Positions 23,598 through 34,437 of a stretch of DNA of 64,000 nucleotides are shown piece by piece. The position numbers and the translations under genes were made by a program. Positions within the stretch are counted from its first letter, which is position 1. Every line of letters begins with the position of its first letter. The stretch is from Gammaproteobacteria bacterium (GTDB lineage: Bacteria; Pseudomonadota; Gammaproteobacteria; Pseudomonadales; Pseudomonadaceae): contig JAAYFD010000032.1 in the NCBI GenBank assembly GCA_012728415.1, positions 59,512 to 123,511 on the forward strand, read 5' to 3'. A model generated the notes under the pieces. It ran no database searches, had not been told where the DNA came from, and was given only the letters and a program-made list of their open reading frames with translations.

Positions 23598-24256
23598 TGA
23601 CCAACGCAGACAGCATGCCGCGCTCCATCCGCAAAAACGCCACCGCGCTGGGCCTGTTTGCCGCCATCACCGTGGCCATTGTGGCCCTGATCCAGCAGGG
23701 TACCGTCAGCCGCATTGACGACGCCCGCGCGCAGGCCCAGCTGCAGGCCCTGGCCGAAATTTTGCCTGCCGGCAGCTACGACAACAACCTGCTGGAACAC
23801 ACTCTGGTGCTGGATGACCCGCTGCTGGGCAACCGCACTGCACAGCCGGCCTATCTGGCCTTTCTGGATAACCGGCCCAGTGCCATCATTTTGCAGGCCA
23901 CCGCACCGGACGGCTACAGCGGCAGCATCCGCCTGCTGGTTGGCATCATGGCCGACGGCAACCTGGCGGGTGTGCGCGTACTGGAGCACAAGGAAACCCC
24001 GGGGCTGGGTGATAAAATTGAAACCAGCAAAAGCGACTGGATCTACAGCCTGACCGGGCGCAGCCTGAACAACCCGCCCAGCGAGCGCTGGGAGGTGAAA
24101 AAGAACCGGGGGGAGTTCGACCAGTTTGCCGGTGCCACCATTACCCCCAGCGCCGTCGTGCGGGCGGTACACAAGGCGCTGCAGTTTTACGATGCCCACC
24201 ATGAACAACTGTTCGCGTCGGCACTGGCCAGCGAGCAGCCGGAGGACTTGCCATGA
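23597..24256 (+). CDS. rnfG: Rnf complex subunit G
   Basis: [10 protein letters not shown]...[21 protein letters not shown] site; ATGA overlap with rnfD. Confidence 0.95.
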   Translation: MTNADSMPRSIRKNATALGLFAAITVAIVALIQQGTVSRIDDARAQAQLQALAEILPAGSYDNNLLEHTLVLDDPLLGNRTAQPAYLAFLDNRPSAIILQATAPDGYSGSIRLLVGIMADGNLAGVRVLEHKETPGLGDKIETSKSDWIYSLTGRSLNNPPSERWEVKKNRGEFDQFAGATITPSAVVRAVHKALQFYDAHHEQLFASALASEQPEDLP

Positions 24257-24963
24257 GCGTCAATTACAAGGAACTGACCGTCAACGGCCTGTGGAAAAAC
24301 AACCCCGGACTGGTCCAGCTGCTGGGCCTGTGTCCGTTGATGGGCACCAGTAACTCCACCGTCAACGCCCTGGGCCTGGGCATCGCCACCCTGCTGGTGC
24401 TGGCTTGCTCCAACGCTGCCGTATCGCTGATTCGCCATGCGGTCACGCCAGCCATCCGCCTGCCGGTATTTGTGATGATCATTGCCGCACTGACCACCTG
24501 CATCGAGTTGCTGATGCAGGCCTACACCTACCAGCTGTACATGATTCTTGGCGTGTTCATTCCGCTGATTACCACCAACTGCATCATCCTGGGCCGGGCC
24601 GAAGCCTTTGCCGCAAAGAACAGCGTGGCCAGCTCCGCCTATGACGGCTTCATCATGGGGCTGGGTTTTGCACTGGTGCTGCTGGCCATTGGCATGATTC
24701 GCGAACTACTGGGAACCGGCATGCTGTTTGCCAACATGCACCTGCTGCTGGGCCCCGTGGCTGCCAACTGGCAATGGGTAGTGTTTGAGAATTATCAGGG
24801 TTTCCTGCTGGCCATTTTGCCACCCGGTGCTTTTCTGGTAATGGGCCTGTTAATTGCCCTGAAAAACCATATCGATGACTGGGTACTGGCCCGTCAGCCC
24901 GCTGTGGCTCCAATCTCTACTGCTGCCGACCGCCGGGTGCGGGTGACGGGCGTGGTGGAGTAA
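24253..24963 (+). CDS. rnfE: Rnf complex subunit E
   Basis: [39 protein letters not shown]. Confidence 0.95.
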   Translation: MSVNYKELTVNGLWKNNPGLVQLLGLCPLMGTSNSTVNALGLGIATLLVLACSNAAVSLIRHAVTPAIRLPVFVMIIAALTTCIELLMQAYTYQLYMILGVFIPLITTNCIILGRAEAFAAKNSVASSAYDGFIMGLGFALVLLAIGMIRELLGTGMLFANMHLLLGPVAANWQWVVFENYQGFLLAILPPGAFLVMGLLIALKNHIDDWVLARQPAVAPISTAADRRVRVTGVVE

Positions 24964-25169
24964 CACCCACCTCACGGCCCGATACAACGGTGTACGGGCC
25001 GCCCTCCCTGCCTGCTCTATCCCGTACCTGCGCGTTCATGCTTGAGCCATTTAACGTGAAATCCTCCAACATTGAGCCCCTGTCACAAACCTGTAACATA
25101 TTATCCATACTATTAGCGTGTAAATAATACAGGCCGTCCCTATTTGGACATTTCACAGCAGGAGCACTC

Positions 25170-25625
25170 ATGCACACCTTGGATATTGCCTGGTCAGAAG
25201 ATTATGCAACCGGCATCGACATCATTGATGAACAACACAAAAAACTTTTTGAGTTGTTCGCACAAGTTGACAGCATGACCCACACCGGCTCGGAAGATGA
25301 CATCAGGTATATCGTCAAACAACTGCTGGATTATGCTATTTCACACAACTCGTTTGAAGAAGGCTTGATGGAAGAAGCCGGCTATCCAATGGCCTCCTCC
25401 CACAAAAAAATTCATGATGCATTCAAAGAACGGGCCCTGTCATACGAGCAAAAAATCAACAATGAATCCAATCCTAAAAAACTGGCTCGTGAAATACGTA
25501 TCGATATCGGTCTCTGGCTGATCAACCATATCAAGCGCGAAGACCGACACTACGTTAATGACGTCAAAGCCTACCTGAAAAAAACTTCGCGCAAGCGCAA
25601 GCCGCTATTTGGGTTGCTGGGATAA
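25170..25625 (+). CDS. bacteriohemerythrin
   Basis: HTLDIAWSEDYATGIDIIDEQHKKLFEL; HNSFEEGLMEEAGYP; INHIKREDRHY. Confidence 0.92.
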   Translation: MHTLDIAWSEDYATGIDIIDEQHKKLFELFAQVDSMTHTGSEDDIRYIVKQLLDYAISHNSFEEGLMEEAGYPMASSHKKIHDAFKERALSYEQKINNESNPKKLAREIRIDIGLWLINHIKREDRHYVNDVKAYLKKTSRKRKPLFGLLG

Positions 25626-25669
25626 TACAGTCACGATTTGTTCTGCTTGAAAAACCAGAACAAATCGCC

Positions 25670-27241
25670 TTACCGCCGAATGTCCCGCATCCGCAAACCT
25701 GTCAGCAACAGTCCAGCCACAAACGCCAGCATTCCGGCCACGACCAGAATACTGACCTCCAGCACCCGATGCTGCCAGCCCCAGTCTAGCCACTCCTGCA
25801 CAGGCGCATTGAGCCACAGCACCACAGTCACCATCAGGGCACAGCCGGTCAGCAGTTGCATAATAAAGCGCGGCCAGCCGGGAGCTGCGCGGTAGACACC
25901 GGCCTTGTGCAAGCCCCACAGCAACAGGCCGGTGTTGAGCATGCTGGACAACGAAGTGGCCAGCGCCAGTCCTACATGCTGCAGCGGCCAGATCAGGATC
26001 AGATTCATCACCATATTGGCCACCATGCAGATCACGGCGATCCGCACGGGAGTCTTCATGTCCTGACGGGCAAAAAAGCCGGGGGCCAACACCTTGATCA
26101 GCATGAAGGTCAGCACGCCCAGCGAGTAGGCCTGCAAGGCACCGGCCGACTGGCGCACATCCTCACCGGTCATCTGGCCATAGTGAAACAGCGTGGCAAT
26201 CAGCGGCTCGGCCAGCACGCCCAGCGCCAACGCCGCCGGCACCCCTACCAGCAACACCATGCGCAAAGCCCAGTCAATGGTAGAAGAAAAAGCTTTCGGA
26301 TCATCCCCGGCATGCTGGCGTGACAGCGCCGGCAAAATCACCGTACCAATGGCGATACCAAACGCCCCCAGCGGCAACTCGGACAGGCGGTCGGCATAGT
26401 ACAGCCAGGACACGCTACCGGTAACCAGAAACGACGCCAGTACGGTATCCAGCAACAGGTTGATCTGGCTGACCCCTACACCAAACAGCGCTGGCAGCAT
26501 CAGCAACAGGATGCGCTTGACACCCTCGTGCCCTCTTGAAGGTCTGGGCAATGGCAACAGCCGAATTTGCCACAAAAAAGGCAACTGGAACAACAGCTGA
26601 GCAACACCTGCAATAAGCACACCCCAGGCCAGCGCCATGATCGGCTGGTCAAACAGCGGACTCAAGAATATCGCGGCACCAATCATCGACAGGTTAAGCA
26701 GCACGGGCGTGAATGCCGGCACCGCAAAGCGGCCATAGCTGTTGAGAATGCCGCCACAAAAAGCAGTCAGCGACACCAGCATCAGATAAGGGAACGTAAT
26801 GCGCAGCAGCTCGCCGGCCAGTTGCAACTTGGCCGGATCCATACGAAAGCCCGGTGCAAACAGCATGATTAGCCAGGGCGACAACCCGACACCCAGCAGG
26901 GTAATGATGGTCAGGACAAAGCTCAGCCGGCCGGCAGTGCGGTCAACCAGGTTTTTTACCTCGGCCAGAGTGCGTTTTTCCCGGTACTCGGACAGCACTG
27001 GCACAAAAGCCTGGGCAAAAGCACCCTCGGCAAATAGCCGGCGCAAAAAATTGGGAATCTTGAAGGCAATAAAAAAGGCATCAGCAGCCGGACTGGAACC
27101 AAAATAACCGGCAACCACAATGTCACGCACCATGCCCAGTATGCGCGACAACATGGTCATCGTACTGACCACTGCGCTGGACCGCAACAAGCCACTGCCT
27201 TTCCGACCCCGCTCTGTATGCTCCTGCATATCCCTGTCCAC
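25670..27241 (-). CDS. murJ: lipid II flippase MurJ
   Basis: LLRSSAVVSTMTMLSRILGMVRDIVVAGYFGSSPAADAFFIAFKIPNFLRRLFAEGAF. Confidence 0.95.
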   Translation of the reverse strand: MDRDMQEHTERGRKGSGLLRSSAVVSTMTMLSRILGMVRDIVVAGYFGSSPAADAFFIAFKIPNFLRRLFAEGAFAQAFVPVLSEYREKRTLAEVKNLVDRTAGRLSFVLTIITLLGVGLSPWLIMLFAPGFRMDPAKLQLAGELLRITFPYLMLVSLTAFCGGILNSYGRFAVPAFTPVLLNLSMIGAAIFLSPLFDQPIMALAWGVLIAGVAQLLFQLPFLWQIRLLPLPRPSRGHEGVKRILLLMLPALFGVGVSQINLLLDTVLASFLVTGSVSWLYYADRLSELPLGAFGIAIGTVILPALSRQHAGDDPKAFSSTIDWALRMVLLVGVPAALALGVLAEPLIATLFHYGQMTGEDVRQSAGALQAYSLGVLTFMLIKVLAPGFFARQDMKTPVRIAVICMVANMVMNLILIWPLQHVGLALATSLSSMLNTGLLLWGLHKAGVYRAAPGWPRFIMQLLTGCALMVTVVLWLNAPVQEWLDWGWQHRVLEVSILVVAGMLAFVAGLLLTGLRMRDIRR

Positions 27242-27309
27242 ACCGCTAAAAAAGAGAGCTTATTCTACGGAAACCTCCCGTCATTGCCTATGTTTGCTTA
27301 TCACCAGGG

Positions 27310-28827
27310 GTGCACGATAGCTGTCAGCCGAGCATGAGTCGTTTGTTTGACGCCAATTATTCTTGCATCGACCGCCTGCATCCTTCAGACTTGGTAAAAA
27401 CTGCAACGTACACTTGGCGGCACCTGCTTCACCCCTGCAGCTACAATCAGGCCATTGCCTGCACAACACAACTGAAACGACAACCCGCGCTGATGTGCGT
27501 TACCCTGTTCTTGAGCAACTACAATAAAAGGACAAACTTCTTGGACGACCTGACCGGATTTCTAGATCGCCAGGAATGCATACTGGAAGCAGAGCGCCTG
27601 TCTACCCGGGCCCGATATAACAACAGCACCCTGTGCGCCCTATGGATCAGCCTGAATCGCTTTCGTGAAGTCAACACATCCTTTGGTCATCAGGCAGGTG
27701 ATGAGGTTTTGGCCCGGCTTGCTCAACGCCTGGCAGAGCAGGTATCACCTGCCCATCCAATCGCTCGCATTGGCGCTGACGAATTTCTTGTGCTCTTGCC
27801 GGACATACCACTGGCAACCGCAATGGCGCTGGCCAACCGCATTCACTCAGCCTTGCGTGAGCCCCTGCTGGTAGGGCGGGTCACCTGGCGCCAGTCGTGC
27901 AGCATAGGTCTGGCCAAACTTGGCAATGAGCCTGGCATCGGCCTGCTTGAGCGTGCCGACCAGGCCATGCAGGAGGCCAAACAAAGCCAGGGGGCACTGC
28001 TGACTGCAACTGCTATTGGCACTGACCGTGACAGCCAGGCGACCACGCTCAAGCGCGAAGAGCTAAGCATTGAAGAGATGCTTCATGAAGCCATGGAAAA
28101 CGGTGGTTTTTCCCTGCAGTACCAGCCGGTTATTGATGTCATCAGTAGCCAGGTCGTTGCCTGCGAGGCCCTGATGCGCTGCCGGGTGCGGGGCGAAAAC
28201 CTGACCCCGGACCAGTTCATTCCGGTAGCAGAAAAAACCGGCATGATCATTGAGCTGGGTGACTGGACCCTGTTGACCGCCGCACGCACAGCCGAACGGC
28301 TACTGGCTGCCGGCCATCCAACCAGGCTTGCAGTCAACGTCTCGCGCGCCCAGCTGACTGCCCCGAAGTTTCAGCAAACATTGCACGCGTTGCTGACGGT
28401 CAGCAATCTGCCCCCCTCATTGCTGGAGCTGGAGCTGACCGAATCTTTGTTTATGGACGCCTCGCCGGCAGTGCGCTGCAACCTGGATGCTGCAGTCGAA
28501 GCCGGACTGTCCCTGGCCATTGATGACTTTGGTACCGGGTATTCATGCCTTGCTTACCTAAAAGACATTCCGGCCAACAAGCTCAAGCTTGACCGCACCT
28601 TTGTCAAACACCTGCCAGAAGACCGCAAATCACTGGCCATTGTGCGCGCCATTACCCGGCTCGCCCAGGACCTGGGCATGACCGTCGTTGCCGAGGGCGT
28701 TGAAACTACCCAGCAGCGGGATATACTCATGAACGCAGGCGTCAATGCCCTGCAGGGCTATCTCTTTAGCCGACCGCTTCCCGAAACCAGGCTGGAAGCC
28801 TGGCTAAGCTCTTTTGAAGGGGGTTGA
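27310..28827 (+). CDS. GGDEF/EAL domain protein (degenerate GGDEF, putative c-di-GMP phosphodiesterase)
   Basis: ARIGADEFLVLLP (degenerate GGDEF) and ACEALMRCR EAL motif; DDFGTGYSCLAYLKDIPANKLKLDR. Confidence 0.88.
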   Translation: MHDSCQPSMSRLFDANYSCIDRLHPSDLVKTATYTWRHLLHPCSYNQAIACTTQLKRQPALMCVTLFLSNYNKRTNFLDDLTGFLDRQECILEAERLSTRARYNNSTLCALWISLNRFREVNTSFGHQAGDEVLARLAQRLAEQVSPAHPIARIGADEFLVLLPDIPLATAMALANRIHSALREPLLVGRVTWRQSCSIGLAKLGNEPGIGLLERADQAMQEAKQSQGALLTATAIGTDRDSQATTLKREELSIEEMLHEAMENGGFSLQYQPVIDVISSQVVACEALMRCRVRGENLTPDQFIPVAEKTGMIIELGDWTLLTAARTAERLLAAGHPTRLAVNVSRAQLTAPKFQQTLHALLTVSNLPPSLLELELTESLFMDASPAVRCNLDAAVEAGLSLAIDDFGTGYSCLAYLKDIPANKLKLDRTFVKHLPEDRKSLAIVRAITRLAQDLGMTVVAEGVETTQQRDILMNAGVNALQGYLFSRPLPETRLEAWLSSFEGG

Positions 28828-29700
28828 ATGATGGATGTTCCCCAAAAGACCGGACTGGCTGACCAGCTGCTCATTGGTATCGATCAGAACTCAGTCCCAC
28901 CCTGCCCGGCCATTTTACAGCGCGTAGTAAACGAGTCGCAAAAACCGGAGCCGGACCTGCGCCAGCTGGCTACTATTGTTAGTGGTGATGTTGGTATTGC
29001 TGCCAGTCTGCTAAAAACAGTCAACTCTCCATTTTACGGCCTGCCCGGAAAGGCACATACCGTTCAACAGGCCATCAGCCTGCTCGGGATACGTCCAACC
29101 GTCAATGCTGTGGCCAGCCTGGCTTTACAGCAAGTATTGCCACCCCCGCCAAAACTGGAACGCTTCTGGGATGGCTCAATGAAGATTGCCCGCCTGTCCG
29201 GCTGGCTGGCGCAAAAGCTGGGCCCGGCCATCAAAACCAGTGCCGACCTGGCCTACACTTTCGCCCTGTTTCGTGATGCCGGCATTCCGCTGATGCTGAA
29301 CAGGTATCCGGACTATTACACAACACTTGAAGAAGCCAACAACTGCCCAGAACGACTGTTCACCCAGATCGAAGAAGATCGTCACGCCACCAGCCATGCG
29401 CTGGTCGGATACCTCCTGGCGCAGTCTTGGTGGCTGTCGCCCAACACCTGCACGGCTGTTCGCTATCACCACGACATCAGCATGATGTCATCGCACACCT
29501 GGGTTTTATCAAAAGAGGCTGGCGAGCTGATCGCATTGGCGCAACTGGCCGAACACCTGCTCCAGCATCTGACCGGCCAAAGCCAGACCCGTGAGTGGTG
29601 CAAAATGGGCACTGATATCCTGGCCCGCCTTCAGCTTACTGACTGTGCTGTGCAGGACTTGCTTGAAGAAGCCCGCAGCCTGTCCCTGATCGACAGCTAA
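28828..29700 (+). CDS. HDOD domain-containing protein
   Basis: LLIGIDQNSVPPCPAILQRVVNESQKPEPDLRQLATIVSGDVGIAASLLKTVNSPFYG. Confidence 0.88.
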   Translation: MMDVPQKTGLADQLLIGIDQNSVPPCPAILQRVVNESQKPEPDLRQLATIVSGDVGIAASLLKTVNSPFYGLPGKAHTVQQAISLLGIRPTVNAVASLALQQVLPPPPKLERFWDGSMKIARLSGWLAQKLGPAIKTSADLAYTFALFRDAGIPLMLNRYPDYYTTLEEANNCPERLFTQIEEDRHATSHALVGYLLAQSWWLSPNTCTAVRYHHDISMMSSHTWVLSKEAGELIALAQLAEHLLQHLTGQSQTREWCKMGTDILARLQLTDCAVQDLLEEARSLSLIDS

Positions 29701-29736
29701 CGCCCACTGCGCCGCTGACCAGAGCAACGCAGCCGG

Positions 29737-30552
29737 CTAACGCCGGTTTTTTTGATAGATCGGTTGCACACGGGGAATTGCATTTTTCAGGTTTTGTATG
29801 CGCGTAGCCGAAGCCGGGTGTGTGCTCATAAACTGCGGGGGTGCACCACCACCGGCCTGCTCCATTTTCTGCCACAGGGTAATAGCTGCTTCCGGGTCAT
29901 AGCCGGCACGGGCGGCCAGCTCGATTCCAAGCAGGTCAGCTTCGATTTCGGCACTGCGACTATTGGGCAGCATCATGCCATAGTTGACCGCAACATCCAC
30001 CAGTGCCAGCCCTTCCTCACCCACGCCAAGCAAAGCGCCCACACCAGTCTTGGCCAGTTCTATGCCATAGGCACGCGACATTTGCTCCCGGCTGTGCTCG
30101 CGCAAGGCATGTGCAATCTCGTGCCCCATTACAGCGGCAATTTCTGCGTCGGTCAGCTTCAGCTTGTTGATCAGCCCGCTGTAAAAAATGATCTTGCCAC
30201 CCGGCCCACAATTGGCATTGATTTCGGGGCTGTCAATCAGGTTGACCTCCCACTGCCAGTTGCGGGCATCCTCACGAAAATAAGGCGCCTGGGCAATCAG
30301 CCGCTGTGCAACAGCCTGCAAACGGCGAGCCTGTGCACTGCTGGTGTCCAGCTTGCCCTTGCCACGGGCTTCCTGCAGAGTTTCGCGATACATCTGGGCG
30401 TAAGAGCGGTTAATTTCTTCCGTTGAAAGTGCGCTGAACATGTACTGTTTGCGCTGCACTCCCACTGCACCACTCTGCGTTGTATCTACGGCCTGACAAC
30501 CGGACAACAACACCGCAGCTGACAGGCTGCACACGACAAAAAAACGCTTCAC
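29737..30552 (-). CDS. M48 family periplasmic metalloprotease (lipoprotein)
   Basis: lipobox LLSGC; MGHEIAHALREHSREQ. Confidence 0.9.
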   Translation of the reverse strand: MKRFFVVCSLSAAVLLSGCQAVDTTQSGAVGVQRKQYMFSALSTEEINRSYAQMYRETLQEARGKGKLDTSSAQARRLQAVAQRLIAQAPYFREDARNWQWEVNLIDSPEINANCGPGGKIIFYSGLINKLKLTDAEIAAVMGHEIAHALREHSREQMSRAYGIELAKTGVGALLGVGEEGLALVDVAVNYGMMLPNSRSAEIEADLLGIELAARAGYDPEAAITLWQKMEQAGGGAPPQFMSTHPASATRIQNLKNAIPRVQPIYQKNRR

Positions 30553-30575
30553 TGCAAATACCCTCGACAGACGGA

Positions 30576-31217
30576 TCAGTACTTGGCTTCAAGAACCAGA
30601 GCGTCCTGCTCCTGGCGCCAGCCAATACGATTGAGAAAACTCATCCCTAACAAGGCATCGGCCGGAAAATTCCCCTCCAGCACTATTGCTTCTACGCCAA
30701 GCACTTCAATCGCCCCCACCTTGACACTGCGCAACGTAACCTGCCAGCCACGCTCGACACCACTGGCGGTAGTGACCTGCATGGGCTTGCCGCTCGCCAT
30801 GAAGTCGATGCCCAGCCGCCTGGCCTGCACTGCGTTCAAGGCTACCGCCGACGCCCCGGTATCCAGCAAAAAAGGCATGCTGCTGCCATTGACCGAACCA
30901 TTAACCCAGTAATGGCCGCCACGCCCGCGTGCAATAATCAGTCGCTGCTTTTCTGGCGTGCTATAGCCTCCCTGATTATAGTCACGAGACAGCTCCATGC
31001 GCTGTTGCCGGCCATTGATACTCAACACTGCCGAGCGGCTATCAGCAGATATCAGTTGCAGCCCCATGGGGCCTTCCTGGCCCACCTTGAGCAAGGTGCG
31101 CTGACCATCAACGTTGACTACCGCTGCATTGGGGAACAGACCGACAACTCGCACAACAGGTTCCGCCATGGCCCGGCCTGCCAACACAGCAAGCAGGATG
31201 AGAATGAATCTACACAA
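30576..31217 (-). CDS. retropepsin-like aspartic protease (TIGR02281 family)
   Basis: MPFLLDTGASAVALNAVQARRLGI; start uncertain (TTG proposed behind AGGAG; track ORF extends to 31322). Confidence 0.85.
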   Translation of the reverse strand: MCRFILILLAVLAGRAMAEPVVRVVGLFPNAAVVNVDGQRTLLKVGQEGPMGLQLISADSRSAVLSINGRQQRMELSRDYNQGGYSTPEKQRLIIARGRGGHYWVNGSVNGSSMPFLLDTGASAVALNAVQARRLGIDFMASGKPMQVTTASGVERGWQVTLRSVKVGAIEVLGVEAIVLEGNFPADALLGMSFLNRIGWRQEQDALVLEAKY

Positions 31218-31279
31218 CGGACACACTCCTCGTGAGAACAAAGGTACTTTGCCACACGCACTCGCAAGCAGCTTCGTAC

Positions 31280-31753
31280 TTACAACCACAGACTGGCTGC
31301 CAGCAAGACCAGTGCGGCACAAATTCCAGCCAGAATATCGTCAAGCATAATGCCCAGGCCGCCCCCCAGTCTGCGATCCAGCGCACGGATTGGCCAAGGC
31401 TTGAGAATATCGAAAAAACGAAACGTAATAAAACCGGCCAGCCACCAGCCCCAGTGGGCCGGCAACAACACCAGGGTAATCCAGATGCCGACAAACTCAT
31501 CCCAGACGATACCGCCATGGTCATGCACACCAAGATCATCAGCCACCTTGCCACACAGCCAAACCCCGAACACCGAGGCAGTTGCAATGATCAGCAGCGC
31601 CAACGGCAAGCTGATCAGCTGCAGCAGCGGCACAAATGCCAGCCCGGCCAGTGTGCCCCAGGTGCCCGGCGCCCTGCGTGCCAGACCGCTGCCAAAGCCG
31701 AAGGCCAAAAAGTGCCAGAAGTTGCTCCACACACGTGGCTGCCTGGTTATCAT
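31280..31753 (-). CDS. pgpA: phosphatidylglycerophosphatase A
   Basis: FGSGLARRAPGTWGTLAGLAF; HDHGGIVWDEFVGIWI. Confidence 0.95.
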   Translation of the reverse strand: MITRQPRVWSNFWHFLAFGFGSGLARRAPGTWGTLAGLAFVPLLQLISLPLALLIIATASVFGVWLCGKVADDLGVHDHGGIVWDEFVGIWITLVLLPAHWGWWLAGFITFRFFDILKPWPIRALDRRLGGGLGIMLDDILAGICAALVLLAASLWL

Positions 31754-31987
31754 GGGTCAGGTTCCTGCTGTTTTCAAAGTTGACGGGCCATTAAGAAGCG
31801 CAGTATACAGGCAGACGCCCCCGTCTGGTCCTGTTGAATGCTGCTCTCGCTCCCCATCACTAATGGCAGTTGCACAGTCAAACCCTGTCAGTTTCAAACA
31901 GAAACTGAGCCTGCATGACCATGCCGGTGCTGGGCCTGCGATACCTGTACCTCTGTGCCGCCGGCCCATGCCGGAAAAACAACCGCG

Positions 31988-32926
31988 CTAAAAGTGCTGA
32001 TACCCCTTATGGGCAAGGTCAACCGACTGCCCTTGTCCGTCAACCAGCAACACTCCCTGCCCCACACAAACACGTCCGATACAGCGGGCCTGCGAGAAAT
32101 GCTTCTGCAGGGCAGCCGCATGTTGCCCAGGCAAACTAAATACCAACTGATAATCATCACCACCACAGAGTGCCCACTCCAGCGTCTGGTGTGCCGACAA
32201 TGCCTGTGCCTCCGGGTGAACCGGCACCCGCTCCTGCTCAATCACCAGCTGCACACCGGACTCGGCCGCCATGTGTCCGGCATCGGCCAGCAAACCATCA
32301 GAAATATCCAGCGCCGCCCCGCCCTTGCCACGCAACCACTGGCCAAGCTCAAGCTGAGGCTTGGGCGTCCAGTAGGCCGCAAGCAGTCCAGGATAGCTAC
32401 TGCTGCCGGCCTGCAGCACCTGCAACGCAGCCGCTGCTCCGCCTAGCGGCCCGCTCACCCAGAGCTGCTGGCCCGGTCGCGCACCACTGCGTAACAGTGC
32501 CTGCCCCGCAGGCACTGTGCCCATAACGGTAATACCCAGATTCAGCGGACCTTTTGTGGTGTCACCACCCACTAGCGGAATCGCTGCCTGCCGCGCCATT
32601 GTTTGCAGCCCGCGTGACAGCTCACGCAGCCAGTCAGCATCGGCCTGCGGCAAGCTGAGCGCCAAGGTGAAAGCCAGTGGCCTGGCACCCATGGCGGCCA
32701 GATCGCTAACGGCCACCGCCAGCGCACGCTGGCCCAGTAAAAAGCCATCGGCTCCGGGTGGAAAATGCACCCCCTCCAGCAAACTGTCGGTGGAGATGGC
32801 CAGCTGCTCACTCGCTGCAGTTTCCAGCAGGGCACAATCGTCACCAATCGAGTGAACCACTGCCCCGCCCGGTCTGGCGTAATCCGCTTCGCGGAACACC
32901 TGCCGGATCAGTTCAAACTCATGCAT
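31988..32926 (-). CDS. thiL: thiamine-phosphate kinase
   Basis: EFELIRQVF; IGDDCALLE; DISDGLLADAGHMA; start at MHEFELIRQ. Confidence 0.94.
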   Translation of the reverse strand: MHEFELIRQVFREADYARPGGAVVHSIGDDCALLETAASEQLAISTDSLLEGVHFPPGADGFLLGQRALAVAVSDLAAMGARPLAFTLALSLPQADADWLRELSRGLQTMARQAAIPLVGGDTTKGPLNLGITVMGTVPAGQALLRSGARPGQQLWVSGPLGGAAAALQVLQAGSSSYPGLLAAYWTPKPQLELGQWLRGKGGAALDISDGLLADAGHMAAESGVQLVIEQERVPVHPEAQALSAHQTLEWALCGGDDYQLVFSLPGQHAAALQKHFSQARCIGRVCVGQGVLLVDGQGQSVDLAHKGYQHF

Positions 32927-33035
32927 GGCAGCTCCTGATGGTTCCGAAGCCCTGACGGTTACCGAGACTGCCGCTGCAGGCTGCCGATCCGCTGGCATGT
33001 CGCAAACGCGCTCTACCCACAGCCGGCTACCCGGG

Positions 33036-33524
33036 TCAGCCCTTTTTGAACGCGTTGATTTCCGCGCTGCGCAACCTGTTGGCCAGCTTGTCCAATACGC
33101 CATTGACGTACTTGTGGCCATCGGTCGCACCAAAAGACTTGGCCAGCTCGATTCCTTCGTTGAGCACTACACGGTAAGGCACGTCAATACGCTGGCTGAA
33201 CTCCCAGGCGGCAAGGCGCAAAATGGCCAGCTCGACCGGATCCAGCTCGCTAACGCTGCGGTCCAGATACTCGGCAAACATTTCGTCCAGCTCGGTTACC
33301 TGATGGGCAATGGCCCGCAGGCCCTCACTGAAGTATTCGCCATCAACGCCGGAAAAGTCGTTATCGACCTGAAACTGGGCTTCGATATCGTTCAGGTTTT
33401 GCTTGGCGATCTGCCACTGGTATATCGCCTGCATCAACAGCGTGCGCGCCACGCGGCGTTTGGCAATTCTGCCAGTGGCGCGTGGCGGTGGGTTGTCGCC
33501 GTAGTCGTCGTTGTTAAGACTCAC
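33036..33524 (-). CDS. nusB: transcription antitermination factor NusB
   Basis: [16 protein letters not shown]...[23 protein letters not shown]. Confidence 0.95.
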   Translation of the reverse strand: MSLNNDDYGDNPPPRATGRIAKRRVARTLLMQAIYQWQIAKQNLNDIEAQFQVDNDFSGVDGEYFSEGLRAIAHQVTELDEMFAEYLDRSVSELDPVELAILRLAAWEFSQRIDVPYRVVLNEGIELAKSFGATDGHKYVNGVLDKLANRLRSAEINAFKKG

Positions 33525-33991
33525 TTGGCCTCCAGCTGCGCCAGCAGACTTACCATTTCCAGGGCAGACAGGGCCGCTTCAGCACCCTTGTTGCCGGCCT
33601 TGGTACCTGAACGCTCGATGGCCTGTTCGATGCTGTCAACGGTCAGCACGCCAAAGGCTACCGGTACGTCATACTGCATGGAGACCTGGGCCAGCCCCTT
33701 GGTGCACTCGCCTGCCACATAATCAAAATGCGGCGTACCACCACGGATCACCGCTCCCAGGGCGATGATGGCGTCAAACTCTTCACGCTGGGCCACGCGT
33801 TGGGCCACCAGTGGCAGCTCGAACGCGCCTGGAGCGCGGATCACGCTGATGTCGCTTTCTTTCACGCCATGGCGTACCAGGGTATCAATTGCGCCGGTGA
33901 CCAGGCTTTCCACCACAAAGCTGTTAAAACGACCCACCACCAGTGCGAACTTGCCCTGTGGCGCAACGAAAGTACCTTCAAATGTTTGCAT
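33521..33991 (-). CDS. ribH: 6,7-dimethyl-8-ribityllumazine synthase
   Basis: [31 protein letters not shown]. Confidence 0.95.
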   Translation of the reverse strand: MQTFEGTFVAPQGKFALVVGRFNSFVVESLVTGAIDTLVRHGVKESDISVIRAPGAFELPLVAQRVAQREEFDAIIALGAVIRGGTPHFDYVAGECTKGLAQVSMQYDVPVAFGVLTVDSIEQAIERSGTKAGNKGAEAALSALEMVSLLAQLEAK

Positions 33992-34034
33992 CTTGATATT
34001 CCTGTCCAATAAACACTTCTATTATATAGCTCTA

Positions 34035-34136
34035 GCGACAGGGACAAGACTCCGCAAGGTCGCCACAAATACATCCATGTAGACTCCATGCCGCCATCCA
34101 TGGCGGCAAAGCCTTGCTCCATCTTGTCCCTGTCGC
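34035..34136. repeat. palindromic intergenic element in the rib operon
   Basis: 15-bp perfect arms GCGACAGGGACAAGA/TCTTGTCCCTGTCGC plus inner GCCGCCAT-CC-ATGGCGGC; related diverged sequence near 34270-34320. Confidence 0.65.
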
Positions 34137-34437
34137 CTCTGTAAGTTCCGAGACACCTGAAAGATTATAAAAGCATCCAGACCACACCTGTTTCCAGTTC
34201 ATGCACGATCTTCCAGACCACAACCTTTCTTCTCAACCGGCACGTAAATGGTTGATGAAGAAAAGGTTTGCAGGCTACGCAAAGCCTTGGTCGCCATGGC
34301 GGCGATCTGGAGCCTACAGGGCAGTTTTTTGCTCCTGCAAAACTGCACTTCGACCCCCATCGTGTTCAGATGTACTTGCGGCATTCTTTAGTGCAGCCTG
34401 CAAGGCTTTCCGTCAACACCTGTGCATGGCCAAAAAC

